Of a DNA stretch of 64,000 bases, positions 1 through 10,343 are shown piece after piece (the first letter of the stretch is position 1; each line of letters opens with the position of its first letter). The DNA comes from Conoideocrella luteorostrata (taxonomy: Eukaryota; Ascomycota; Sordariomycetes; Hypocreales; Clavicipitaceae), in assembly GCA_032433595.1 (NCBI GenBank), contig JASWJB010000193.1, positions 1 through 64,000 of the forward strand, written 5' to 3'. Both the position numbers and the translations under genes were made by a program. The notes beneath the pieces are model-generated. The model did no database searches. It saw nothing but the letters and a program-made list of their open reading frames with translations, and was not told the origin of the DNA.

Positions 1-95
1 CCGTTTTTCCAAGACTAGGATGGAGACCTTGTAGTCCTTACTCTAAGTAGAGAGTAAAAACTGTAAGTGACGTAGTCCTAGTCTTGGAAAAACGG
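1..95. repeat. 95-bp perfect-ended palindromic element
   Basis: Bases 1-20 and 76-95 are exact reverse complements (20-bp arms). A second small inverted pair, TTACTCT/AGAGTAA, sits near the middle, so the segment could fold as a long hairpin. It abuts the end of an R1 repeat copy, and another palindrome (48625-48721) sits at the same end of a different R1 copy. It may be a MITE or part of the R1 terminus. It touches the window edge, so its true limit is unknown. Confidence 0.7.
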
Positions 96-575
96 CCCAC
101 AGCCTCGTCCTTTTCTTGCTTACAGTCTTCTCCTTTTCCCGCTCACAACCCGAGCTGAAAAGCCGGCATTTTGTGCGCTGCCCGCCGCAGAGTTGCCGCG
201 CGCGCCGGGAGCGCCTCATTTCCTAGTTCTTTTCGCTGCATCGTCATCGCTGCGTTCGTGCGAGTCTTTTGCGCCAGGTTTCGTGCCGGTTGGCGCGCTG
301 GGTGTCGAATTGCGTGCAAGCCCCTATTGTTAACACACGCAGGCATGCAGCCAACGCCCCCTCACTGTCATCAGAGTATATACATGTGCAAGCCGTGCAA
401 AAGGTCCTGCAAAAGGCGAAACCGCGGTGCGGAAAATCCGGCAAAATCCGCGCGGCTTCGCCGCGTTCTGCGCGGGTGATCACGCCGGGTCAGGGCATGT
501 GCTACTGAGGCATGCATGAGCAATTACTACCAAGGCCTTGTCATCATGTGATAGCTACAAATCATCTGATGCTTT
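96..575 (-). repeat. R1 dispersed repeat, copy 1
   Basis: This GC-rich segment recurs in inverted orientation at 13546-14038 and 48189-48620 and in parts at 35541-35730, 42700-42998 and 50690-51660. Shared landmarks are a TATATAC box, a run of TGCAAAAGG-like words, and a minus-strand reading such as TWRKRLARTQR followed by RCSEKN, interrupted by stops. Better copies read WCKRCKESRRIQC in the equivalent place, so the repeat may derive from a Cys-rich coding sequence. I do not recognise the family. No intact ORF survives here. Confidence 0.6.
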
Positions 576-641
576 GCAGTGGGAAATTTTCCTTGATTTT
601 TATCTAATTCGGCAGGAAATTGACTCCTCTTTATCTGTTTT

Positions 642-712
642 TGTCGGAACCCCTCGTCAAGCGCAGCAATTGCGGACAAGATTGAACCAGAAGGACCCCT
701 GTGCTTCCTACA
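642..712 (-). mobile_element. Internally deleted solo LTR (family A) remnant
   Basis: Both ends of LTR family A are recognisable: TGTCGGAACCCCTCGTCAAG at one end and CCCTGTGCTTCCTACA at the other. The middle of the roughly 200-bp LTR is missing. The fragment ends two bases from the stop codon of the deiminase gene, so it lies immediately beyond the C-terminus of that gene. Confidence 0.6.
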
Positions 713-713
713 T

Positions 714-2636
714 TTACGCTCCCCCATCGCTCAGCTTCCACCAATCCGAGGACGTGTCGCGCAAGCTGTTCGTCCCACAGTGAATGTCCCCCTCCCCTTC
801 GTGCCACTGCCAGTCATCCACAAAGTCAACGTCATAACCCACCTTGGCGTACGCGTCCTTGACGGCATTCTGGAAGATGTCGCCGTTGCTGGAAGCATTC
901 TGAGAAGGCCCAAACGACTTCGGCGCTATGTATTTGTAATTATTCAGCACGAGACCGTTAATAGACGCGGGCAGGTACGCTGAAACAGGCAGCAATTCCT
1001 CAGGCTTTATGTCTTTTGGCTTCTTGCGACTCAAACGATACATAACATCGATATTAACGGTGTATAAGACTGGAGCTCGAAATATCTCGCTGTCTTTTAG
1101 ACCGATCTCGCTTTTTAGCAGGTCTATGCTTTTCTGGATTCGCTGGGAAATCGAACTGACGATGGGATAATCATTTTCCGTATGAAGGAAGTCATTGACC
1201 GATTTGGTGTCTGGAATGGTACACGTATCGGTTAGGGATAGAAACTTTTTTTTTTTTTAAAAAAAAAAAACACAGAGGGGAGGGAGTGCTTACTTCTGCT
1301 AGAGACCGGCTTATTGCCCATACCCAGGCTCTGAGCCTCCTTGATTACTTTCAGCCCTGCCGCCGGATCACTGACCATCAAGATCCAGCCCCGAGCCGAA
1401 ACGTCGCGTCGAACGGGTAGGAATTGAACAAACTCGTCAACATGACCAACGGTCAGCCACGATGAGTCCAGAGTTAACGGCTCTTGCACCTCCTGGGCGC
1501 GGAAGAAGTCTGTAATGACGGGTTTTTGGCCATTGGCGTCAGTTCCGACGAAAACTCGTCCAGCGGGGTAGTTTTTCTTTCCATTTTTGTAAGGCGGGAC
1601 TGTCTCGACGTTTCCAGTAGAATCAAAATTTCTGTGAATAGAGGGCTTTTGCGATGCATGAAGTACAATGCCAGTCCCTGCATTGCGAAGTTCAACGTAC
1701 ATGGCTTCTTGGAGAATCGTATCCTCTACCTTCTGAGAGCGACCGATGATGATGCGCATGGAGATGGTGGTGCCATTCGGGCCAGGCATGCTCATGAATC
1801 CGGGCTCGAATTCATCTTGAAAGTATGTGCGCGGGGCATTCCAGGCATCGATTCGTTGCATGGGCTCGATGCCGGTCCCTTGCAGAGCCTTGTCGATTTC
1901 GTCGTTAATCGCCTTATTTTTGGGATTTGCATAGGTGAAAACTTTCTGAAGCCTCTGTGCGTGATGGTGAGTTACGACCGGCGCGACTCGAAGCATCACG
2001 CGGTCCTGGGACTTTTGCTCTCCGTCGGCCACGCTGAACTGTATTGTTGTCCTGCCGTCCCAGGCATCAACAAGATCCTCTTTCCTGACGTCCCAGCCCT
2101 CGGGTCGGCGGGTGTCACGGGCATCGATCCCCAGCGTCAGTCCCTTCTTCAGTTCATCCGCTCGAAAAACGGTCGTCTCGTTGACGATTTGCCAGGCTCC
2201 GTTGTTGTTCTTGTGGAAAATGCGAACCAGTTTCCGAGCACCATCTTGTACAACTTTGATAGTTCCGGATGCCTGCGGACCAAGCTGGGGCATTGGCACA
2301 GTCCGGATGGGAGCAAGATACTCCTCAGCTCGCTGGATATTACTCCTCAGCTCGCTGGATATCGTCATCTGCGTTGTGGCAACGAGTGTAGTCTTTTCCG
2401 GAATAAGGTTTGATTTTTTTCGCGCAGCGGCCGTCCGTGTCGCCGATATTGGCGAGGAAGATTGCGCCTCTCTTCTCAGTCCATGTCTGCTTCCCCTGGA
2501 CATCAGTCGAGCCAGTTACGTCAACACGGCCATCCCGATTCGTATCCGCGCGAATGTCCGCTTTGAGAGTGTCCGTCTTCTTTGGTGCAGCGGCAATCGT
2601 ACCCAGTAGCAGTGACACAGCAAAAAGAATCTTCAT
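714..2636 (-). pseudogene. Secreted protein-arginine deiminase, frameshifted by a 22-bp duplication
   Basis: The gene encodes a peptidylarginine deiminase (PAD), a Ca-dependent enzyme family converting peptidyl-arginine to citrulline. Model: exon 1 runs 2636-1294 and exon 2 runs 1210-714. The intron 1293-1211 has a GTAAGC donor, a CCAG acceptor and an A/T homopolymer tract. The N-terminus MKILFAVSLLLGTIAAAP is a signal peptide, so the product would be secreted. Four PAD catalytic positions are visible: the Asp of YFQDEFEPGF (about residue 267), the His and Asp of GHVDEF (about 391 and 393), and the Cys of IHCGTN (about 585). A perfect 22-bp tandem duplication (2319-2362) shifts the frame and creates TAA about 100 codons in. 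Ignoring one copy gives an open 605-codon frame, close to PAD size. Conserved catalytic sites suggest recent inactivation, or an assembly error. Confidence 0.85.
2319..2362. repeat. 22-bp perfect tandem duplication inside the deiminase gene
   Basis: The 22 bases at 2319-2340 are repeated exactly at 2341-2362. Because 22 is not a multiple of three, the duplication shifts the minus-strand frame: the first copy met ends IQRAEE then TAA, while the second continues IQRAEEYLAPI in the next frame. This looks like replication slippage. Confidence 0.95.
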
Positions 2637-2964
2637 GGCGAATGAGGCGATAGCATGTCCCAGAGGATTAAGGTGCTCGATGAACTGTTGTTGCTGTGAT
2701 GAGGTCAAGACGAAGAGCAAGAAGTTCCAGGACCGGATGTTCCCGCAACCTTTTAAGTAAAAAAAAAAAGGCGTGCGGCCTTCAATCTTTCTATGGCGGC
2801 AATCTATGTACATGAATCTGGGTCATGCTGTGTCGGTTGAGGTTGGGATCGCACTCATTGTCGTCGCCATCATTTCCAGCCAACAATTCTTAGACCTCAG
2901 TCTCCCAAGTTGGGTCCTCAAAGATGACTCGGGAGTGCTTTCATCTGCATGAATGCTGGCAGCC

Positions 2965-3245
2965 AAAATTACCGGTTGTGGGCTTGAGGGCGGGCATGGA
3001 AAATGACTATCAGCGCGAGTCATGCTCTTGATCAATACAAAAAATTACCGGTTGTGGGTATAAGTGCGGAAATTGAGAGTGACTACCAGCGTGAGTCATG
3101 CTCCTTGAGTAATGCAAGTTCTGCAGCTTTGATGAAGCCATCGCAATTGATAATGTGCATTGAACGCCAGCGTAAGTCATGCTCCTTGATTAATGCAAGT
3201 TCTGCCGCTTTGATAAAGCCATCGCAATTGAAACCGTGCATTGAA
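2965..3245. repeat. Two nested tandem duplications upstream of the deiminase
   Basis: A unit of about 74 bp containing AAATTACCGGTTGTGGG occurs near 2968 and again near 3042. Next to it a unit of about 79 bp starting CCAGCGTGAGTCATGCTCC and containing AAGCCATCGCAATTGA occurs twice, near 3087 and 3166. The two unit types share the GAGTCATGCTC core. This lies 5' of the deiminase start; no function is evident. Confidence 0.8.
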
Positions 3246-4104
3246 AGCCCGCTGTTATGCATAACTTTGATAGCTGGAAAGACTCAGATGTAACGAGCCG
3301 GCTAATCCCAAGGAATAGAGGTTCAAAAAGTTTTCTGTTACTTGGGAACAGGGTTACATTTGGTCTTAAATAGTCCCTGTTAATGTACGCAATATGTATT
3401 GAAAACAACTATTGACTTTCTCAATATTGAAAGAATCTTAAGAATATTAAGGTATTGAGGATACTATGTAGACTATTTTTCATAATAACTTGCCAAGACC
3501 GCTTGTAGGTATATTATGTACCGCCGTGTTTAAAGAATGTCTCACTATGAAATGCTGCGAGACAGCCCTAAAAAGAATCTTGCTTCTCTTCCGTCCTGCG
3601 AACAATCGCTATTATTCGGAGGCATTCGATACCAGCATGGAGATGAAGATAAGCGATGCCATCGGCAAGCATGGGCTTTAGGGAGTGGGGCTCATTAATT
3701 ATTGGACAATTTGGACAGGGCATTCATTGGTGAAGTAGAAGCCTAAGTGATTATTATTATTGCAGGCAATTACAGGGAATTAGCTTGCAAGGAAACTAAA
3801 GGCCACATAGCTAGTTTATGCAAATCAAAGTCTGAGACAGAGAAAAAAACAGCCTTTAACACTACATTTTCTTATTTCTCCTGGGAGATTTAGGTACAGA
3901 TAGAGAAGCTTTTCCCAGCTTCCTAGATCTAGAACAGGAGATAGCTCTTTCCGTTGGTAAAGGACGTCTAATCAAGCTATCTCTTTAATCGATATACGCT
4001 GCTTACTAACATCACTACAACACTACAAGGCAAGCTAAACCACAATAGCAGCTAATGACACAAATAATTATTAATGAGTAACCACAATTAATACACGACG
4101 CAAA
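3246..4104. other. AT-rich intergenic stretch
   Basis: No reading frame with coding character, RNA gene or recognisable repeat was seen. The 3' end is presumably the promoter of the small secreted-protein gene starting at 4105. Confidence 0.5.
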
Positions 4105-4395
4105 ATGAAGATCTCCGTATCGATCGGCATTATAGCAGCAACAGCGGCCAGCGTTAACGCAGTTTGGTGTCACGTGAAACGAAATGGTGCTTTTAATGAC
4201 TATATTACAATAGAGACATGTGAAGAAATTTGCAAGCTGCATGTTTATTGTAGAAAGTGGCGGGTTTGGTCTCAAAAGTCAGTAGACGAATCGCCTAAGG
4301 ACTGCTGCGATGTAGGCCCTGAGGCCTCTAAGGTGGCTGAGTTTACAAACCAAGCTAGTAGAGCATATGAAGGAATTACAGTTGAATGTAAATAG
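4105..4395 (+). CDS. Small secreted cysteine-rich protein
   Basis: A single-exon frame encodes 96 residues from an ATG in the context CAAAATGAAG. The first 19 or so residues (MKISVSIGIIAATAASVNA) form a typical signal peptide with small residues before the cleavage site. The mature part of about 77 residues contains seven cysteines, including TCEEIC and a DCC pair, which suggests disulfide bonding outside the cell. Size, secretion signal and Cys content are those of fungal effector-like or antimicrobial secreted proteins, but no family is recognised and no function can be assigned. An LTR relic lies 460 bp downstream. Confidence 0.6.
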   Translation: MKISVSIGIIAATAASVNAVWCHVKRNGAFNDYITIETCEEICKLHVYCRKWRVWSQKSVDESPKDCCDVGPEASKVAEFTNQASRAYEGITVECK

Positions 4396-4852
4396 ACACT
4401 TTGGTATTTAGAGTCTGGACTTTAGTTGCTCTTTTTTCTGCGAACATACAACGCGTACTTGTAGCCATACTCCCGGATTAGCGGTCTGGGATGCAGTTAT
4501 TACTCAAGGAATATTGCCAATATTGTGCTAGTTTCTTATTTAAATTGAGCTCAAATCCGACCTCCGTTATGCCTTCAGCGATTGTAGAAAGTAGTTCCTT
4601 TTTAGTAAGTGAGATTTTTTTTTGTTACAAACTAAAGGATACAGGGCTAGCAACCCCAGACAATGACGAGGGAATCTGTCACAGGAAAATATGAGCCTAT
4701 TTAAGGTTCATAACTACACATGAAAAGTGGCTTCTGGCTATGCCATTTTTTGTCTGACATATATATACACAGTAAACAGGACGCTCCTGAGACAATGAGC
4801 TCTTCTTAACATAGTCAAGGCAATAAAGTAATCTACGTTAAAGAAGCACTAC

Positions 4853-5058
4853 TGTAGGAAGCACAGGGCTTCTGATTTGACGTCAAAGGATTCTTGCACA
4901 AAGCAATAGGTAAAACAGAATATTTAATTTACTATATCTAAGAAAGAAGAAGAAGGGGAAGAGGAATTCCCCCGAGCGTGCCGTGTAAAAGAGGCGCTCT
5001 AGGGTGGCCACGTGACCCTGTCCGTAATTGCTCGTACGCTTGACGAGGGATTTTAATA
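4853..5058 (+). mobile_element. Solo LTR, family A, with C-to-T damaged end
   Basis: The segment begins TGTAGGAAGCACAGGG and ends GATTTTAATA where other family copies end GATTCCAACA; every difference in that end is C-to-T. The internal GAAGAAGAAG tract and the GAGCG..CCGTGTAAAAGAGGCGC block match the other copies. No internal retrotransposon sequence is attached. Length is 206 bp and no clear target duplication was found. Confidence 0.8.
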
Positions 5059-5923
5059 GTTCTTGAATATAAATCTATAGTCTGGCAGACAAGTCTGCAC
5101 GTAGCACGCAGGCCAGCACGCTGCGAGTATCCGAAGTCTTAAAAGGCAGGCTACTGGTATGCACAAAGCTCTGAATGCCAGCATAAGGGCGATGACTAGA
5201 AACCAAGAGCGACCCCAACCTCGGGAAATCCACACTTTTGCCGTGAACCAGTGGTGGAAGTAAGTATCACGCTCAATGCTTGAAAAGAAATGTTCGCCCA
5301 TCTTGTTAGCATGGTAAGTTCGGGTCTTAAGTGTTGACAGTGATAAATCCTAAAGCTATTCAGTAGGTGGACAGTACTAGGGCGCTCTGAAGACTATGTA
5401 ATAGCGCCCTTTCTTTGGGTTAGTTCAAATATCTCCTAATTGCTTCTGACCAACGTAGCCTGGACAGCATTACCGTATCCAACACCCTGCGCGTTGACAT
5501 CTGCTTCCTTGCTTAGAAGCAGTTGGGCAATCTCTTGATGGTTCCTATATCCTGTGTCTTCGATCGTGGTAGAATTTCTAAGAGTAAGCACGGCGCAGCG
5601 TGCAGTTGAGGATATTCAGAACACCCGCCCCAGCAAGGAAGCCACACTCGAGCGGCCCGCTTAGTCCATGCATTAGTTACGTGGCAGAAGCTTTGCGCCT
5701 CTGCATCCCAACGTGGACCAATCACATGCGCGCGGCCACCATGCCCCTCCCCTCAGGTCAGGCAGACACACACAGTCGCAGATGTGAGCCTCGCTCAAGG
5801 CCGATGCGGATACGGAGCTAAGAGCTGATCATTTCGCCTCTGCACTTGTTCTTCCTGGGACAAGAATCCTCTCGGTCATACGGGCGCCAAGACATTCCCA
5901 CAAGTGAAACTACCCATTCCAGG
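5059..5923. other. Intergenic region upstream of the deaminase gene
   Basis: A minus-strand ORF of 82 codons (5301-5053) has Trp/Cys-rich content but no recognisable domain and is not called. The last few hundred bases are the likely promoter and 5' leader of the gene starting at 5924. Confidence 0.4.
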
Positions 5924-7408
5924 ATGACCCCAACCACAAAAAAGGCAACATTGACTGAAATTAGCGAAGCAGATCTCAATCGCTTCGTGGTGCAGTCTGC
6001 TCTGCTGAGTTTGATCGATCCTGTTCGAGGGCAACCTACGAGAGCCTCACTGGACGAAAGCCCGGATGGCGATATCTCAGGCGGGCAGCTGCTGAAACAA
6101 AAGTTTCTCGACTCATTCGCTCTCATTTGTTCGACATCAAGCTCTGGCGCAGAAACAGCCTCCGCTGTCTGCTTGGAACAGTATGCTCCAGCTGGAGGAG
6201 CCGTCCTTCGCGTGGCCCGCAACCGCGGTTTGACACCGGAAGTCCTCACTGGCCTTGAAAGGGTCTTACAAACACTTCGAGTAGTTGCCAGAAAGGGTAC
6301 GTACCCTACCAGGTATTCTCTGAAAATTACTGACACGGCGGGCGATGCAGAAAAGTCGTCGGCGGAAGCCGAGCCCGAAATTCTCCGCCTGATTGTCGAA
6401 TTAGACAGAGATCGGATCTTGTCAATTGCTCAGAGAGTTGCGAAGCACGGAATTCGAGACTTTTTACGAGAGACGCGCTCTGGGCTTCTTGCTGATCAAG
6501 TGAAGACAGAGACACGGGCAAAACTAGGGTTCAAGCCATGGCTGGAGAATTGCCCTTTCACGGCCGCAGCCCCCCAGACCTGGGATCCTGCAACCATGGT
6601 CGTCCTGATTAGCTGGGCGTCGCAAGCCAGATGGCACTATTCTGAGCAGCTGCAAAGTTTACTCGAACTTAATCAAATACAAAACCCCCCTTGGTTAGAT
6701 AGCCTGCACAAGATCGCTCGCTATCATGCCGCGATCAAGTCCATGATAAAGCTTGCCGCGAAGCAACCTGAAATTTTCGCGAGTATTCAGATTCGAGATG
6801 TTAAGGCTCCCAATTCACGTTCATTCTCTCTCTCCAGAGAAGGAGCTCCCCTTCTGGCAAATGTCAAGCGCCTTGTTAAGGAAGATCCAGGGATGATTAT
6901 GGAGAAGTTAGAGAAGCACCTTGGCACACATGATGCTGAAGCGCAGCTGCGTAGGGCATGCCGATTGGACCTCACGCTCCACGCCGAAATGCAATTAGTT
7001 GTGTTTTACGAAGGTCATCCAACCTTGGCTCCCCGGATGCCGTTTATCGGGACGAGCAAGAAGGCCTGTTTTCTCTGCTACGAGTATCTGCTCCAGCATC
7101 CACTGGGACTTCAGGCTCTGGCTTGTCATCAGAAGATTTACCCAACATGGATGCCACCACCATTTTATCCCATCCCTGGACAATTCAAAAGCACCCCATT
7201 TATGAAACTCGGCAAAAAAATTGAGCAATTGAACAGGCGAGAGCTCAAGACTGCGCTGACTGCTCCCCGGCGACCAAGGAATCAAGATTCAACTGCTGGC
7301 CCCTCTCTGACGATAACGGCAACCACGCCATCAGGATTCAGATCACAACAGGCTGCGAAAGTACACATGAGCCTCAGTGACGGCAGCCTTTCAGAGAATT
7401 GGGAGTGA
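5924..7408 (+). CDS. OTT_1508-type deaminase-domain protein
   Basis: A single exon encodes 494 residues. I chose the ATG at 5924; the frame is open further upstream but has only a TTG there. The C-terminal half carries a zinc-dependent deaminase core: LHAEMQLV supplies His353 and the proposed catalytic Glu355, and KACFLCYEYL supplies the zinc cysteines 382 and 385. This HAE...CxxC arrangement followed by a Pro-rich segment (PTWMPPPFYP) is typical of the OTT_1508-like group, known from intracellular bacteria and expanded in fungi. The N-terminal 340 residues are helical and carry no named domain. The substrate (nucleic acid, nucleotide or other) is unknown. The gene precedes a dynamin-like gene in the same direction by about 600 bp. 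The C-terminal tail is low-complexity Ser/Thr. Confidence 0.85.
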   Translation: MTPTTKKATLTEISEADLNRFVVQSALLSLIDPVRGQPTRASLDESPDGDISGGQLLKQKFLDSFALICSTSSSGAETASAVCLEQYAPAGGAVLRVARNRGLTPEVLTGLERVLQTLRVVARKGTYPTRYSLKITDTAGDAEKSSAEAEPEILRLIVELDRDRILSIAQRVAKHGIRDFLRETRSGLLADQVKTETRAKLGFKPWLENCPFTAAAPQTWDPATMVVLISWASQARWHYSEQLQSLLELNQIQNPPWLDSLHKIARYHAAIKSMIKLAAKQPEIFASIQIRDVKAPNSRSFSLSREGAPLLANVKRLVKEDPGMIMEKLEKHLGTHDAEAQLRRACRLDLTLHAEMQLVVFYEGHPTLAPRMPFIGTSKKACFLCYEYLLQHPLGLQALACHQKIYPTWMPPPFYPIPGQFKSTPFMKLGKKIEQLNRRELKTALTAPRRPRNQDSTAGPSLTITATTPSGFRSQQAAKVHMSLSDGSLSENWE

Positions 7409-7782
7409 AACGCGAGTATAGAGCTTTAACAAGGATAGGGTTGCAGTATGTAGAAACGCTGGTTTCAATCACGTTGAACAGTTTAGAGTACTTGCCATGG
7501 CGGTAGAATGTAATACAGTATCGCAAGTATACCAAAGCACGGCCATACGAGACCTTCCAAATGCAACGTCGAACTCCACTCTATGGTAGCACTGCAAGCT
7601 TGTGTATTTTGGCGAACGGCTATTGAAAATCTGATTCGACGCGCCAACAGCTATAAAATGACTCACAGCATTGACCAATCGCTTTACCAAGGCTGCCAAA
7701 TGTCAGAGCTAGACCTCATTGATGCGGTTGGCGGAACTGGGGGGGGGGGAACCAACGGAGATGCGGAGACGCTGCAGAACCT

Positions 7783-7859
7783 TGGTGCCTAACCCTGCAG
7801 GAGGCCGTCCACATCGCCATGGTGCCTAACCCTGCGGGAGGCCGTCCATATCACCATGG
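7783..7859. repeat. About 37-bp direct repeat, two units
   Basis: The words GGTGCCTAACCCTGC and GGAGGCCGTCCA recur with a period of about 37 bp in the promoter region of the dynamin-like gene. The units differ at a few positions. A run of nine G residues lies just upstream at about 7741. Confidence 0.75.
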
Positions 7860-8002
7860 CGGTACCTCCCAAGCGAAGTTGGGAGTTGGGGAGCTCAGCC
7901 TCTTCCCAAATAAAAGAATAAATGTAGAGACATTAGCGCCAGCCGCTCTACCAGCCACTTCTCATCTTCAAGTCATCGCCTAAAATAACAATAGACACAG
8001 CC

Positions 8003-10343
8003 ATGACAGATAACATCGCCCTTGGAGAGCACCGGGACCTTCTTGACATCATTGACAGTCTCCGCTCGCAGGGAGTCAGCCACTATGTCGATCTACCCGA
8101 AATTATCGTCTGTGGAGACCAGTCTGCGGGGAAAAGCTCCGTGCTCGAGGCTATCTCCGGCATGCCGTTCCCTACAAAGGACGGTCTTTGCACCCGTTTC
8201 GCCACTGAGCTAATCCTCCGCCGGGGCCGCGAGAATAGCACCAAGGTGTCTATCACTCCAGGCGAGAGCCGATTTGGAGAGGACAAAGAACGCCTTGAGA
8301 GCTGGCAGCCAAAAGGGAACATCGGCAGGGAGGGCCTGGGCACCGTGACGGATGAGGCGAAGTGCGCCATGGCTAACCCGACCAGCACATATGAGTTCTA
8401 CGAAGATATTCTCCGGATTGAGCTCACTGGGCCGGAACAGCCACACCTCACTATGGTGGACCTCCCAGGCCTCTTCAGGAGGGGGAACAAGGAGCAGTCT
8501 GACGCCGACGTTGACATTGTCCGTAGTATGGTTGAGAAGTACATGGCGCGACCGCGGAGCATCATCCTCACTGTAGTATCCGCCAAGTACGAGTATGTCC
8601 TGCAGGAAGTAACATTGATGGCCAAACGCGCTGACCCAGAAGGGCTGCGCACCATGGGTCTTATCACAAAGCCCGACACCTTAGACGTCGGCTCTGACTC
8701 GGAGAAATACTTCATTCGTCTAGCTCAGAACCTTGAGGAAGAGCTTCGTCTCGGCTGGCATGTCCTTAAAAACCGAAAATTCGAAGAACGCGATGTTACC
8801 TCAGCCCAACGCGATGCAATTGAGAGTGAGTTCTTTCGCAATGGCTTGTGGGGTTCTATTGACTCCTCGCACTGCGGGGTGGCGGCCTTGAGGGCCAGGC
8901 TCAGCGCAGTTCTGAGGGACCAGATTCTTTCCCAGCTCCCAGGTCTTGTACGGGACGTGGAAGACGGCATCCACGACTGCGCTGATAGGTTGAATCGGCT
9001 CGGCCCAGTACGGGGTACTCCGCAGCAGCAGTTGAGCTTCCTCCTACGGGTGAGTGAGGAATACACGTCCCTAGCGACGCAAGCGGTTGAAGGCATGTAT
9101 ACCGACCGTTTCTTCGGCAGCCGGAAGAAGGTCGAAAAGTTTCATACAAGATTGAGGGCTGTGGTGCAGGGCCAACTTCGCGGATTCGCGGACGAGATGC
9201 GGTTGAACGGCCAGAGCCAGGACATCATTGATTCGGATAGCGAGGGTCAGGACGGCAACAAGCTTCGCGATATGCCTCGCATTTCCCGCTCTGAATACAT
9301 CGGAGGTGTTGCTGATCGCCTTAAGTATAGCAAAGGGCGCGAGCTCTCAGGCCTCTTCAATCCGCTCATCGTCAGCGACCTCTTCATCGAGCAACGCGAG
9401 CCGTGGGGGGGGATCGTGAAGTTATACGCCGAGGAAATCGTGGAAGCTGCACATCTGACGACTCAATTGATAGTCGAACATATTACCCCCAGTGATATTG
9501 CCGAAGGAATCCTCAGACTCGTTCGACAGGAAATCGAGAAGCTGAAGGCTGTGATGGACGCTAAAATCAACGCGTTGCTTGCATCGGCCGCGCAGCATCC
9601 CATCACGTATAATCCCCAGCTCACCGAGAACGTCCAGCGAATCCAGCAGGCTAGGCATAAACGTAAAATCAAGAAATTGGTTCGCAGTACCTTTGGGTTG
9701 CGTCGTTTCGACAACCCGGATAGCAAGATCAGCTTGAATCCGATCGAGCTCGTTAATCTAGTGGGTGAGGGGTTCGAGACCGACATGGAGCGGTTCGGAA
9801 GCGCTTTGGCGGTAGATTACATGGAGGCGTACTATAAGGCAAGATGTTTCTCCCAGTGAATAGTCATTTAGCATGGTACTGACAGGCTCACTCCGCTTCC
9901 AGGTTGCGGTGAGCAGATTCATCGATGACGTGAGCACCCTGGCGATAGAAGACTGCCTCATTAGCAGGCTCCCAAAACTTTTCAGATCGAGCCATGTTCT
10001 GGAGATGAGTGACGAAGACATATCCCGCCTTGCAGGAGAGACCCAAGCAGCTTCCACTGAGAGGACACGACTCGAAGCGAAACGCGGGATTCTCGAGGCA
10101 GGGCTCCAGCGCCTAAAGAGCCTGCACAGGCGCAGAAACGTCGATCCCCTGAAACAAAATCAGGTTGTCGTGGAAAAGTTAGAGCAAATATCTGCCATGA
10201 CGCCAAAGAGGTCTGAAAAAGCATCGACCGACACTAATTGCGTGAGATCCGCTAGTCAGGCGAGCATTCCTGACCAAACCCCTCACTCTCTGAAAAGCGT
10301 AGAGATGCCGTCGCCGGTTGATGAGTGGCTAGCTCGACGTTAA
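8003..10343 (+). CDS. Dynamin-like (Mx-type) large GTPase
   Basis: Two exons, 8003-9838 and 9903-10343, encode 758 residues. The intron 9839-9902 has a GC donor (AAG|GCAAGA) and a CCAG acceptor, and joins frame exactly as MEAYYK-VAVSRFIDDV, matching the expected dynamin stalk/GED continuity. The G domain shows GDQSAGKS (residues 38-45), CTRFATEL (switch I), DLPGLF (about 153) and TKPD (about 222). A middle/stalk region follows, then a GTPase effector domain containing CLISRLP in exon 2. There is no transmembrane segment or PH domain, as in fungal Mx-like dynamins. Family members oligomerise and remodel membranes or assemblies; those in fungi are mostly uncharacterised. The co-oriented deaminase gene lies just upstream. 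Confidence 0.92.

Noticed and set aside
1484..2413. 309-codon plus-strand ORF opposite the deiminase
   Set aside because: It is the antisense shadow of a gene whose minus-strand frame shows catalytic motifs, a signal peptide and an intron.
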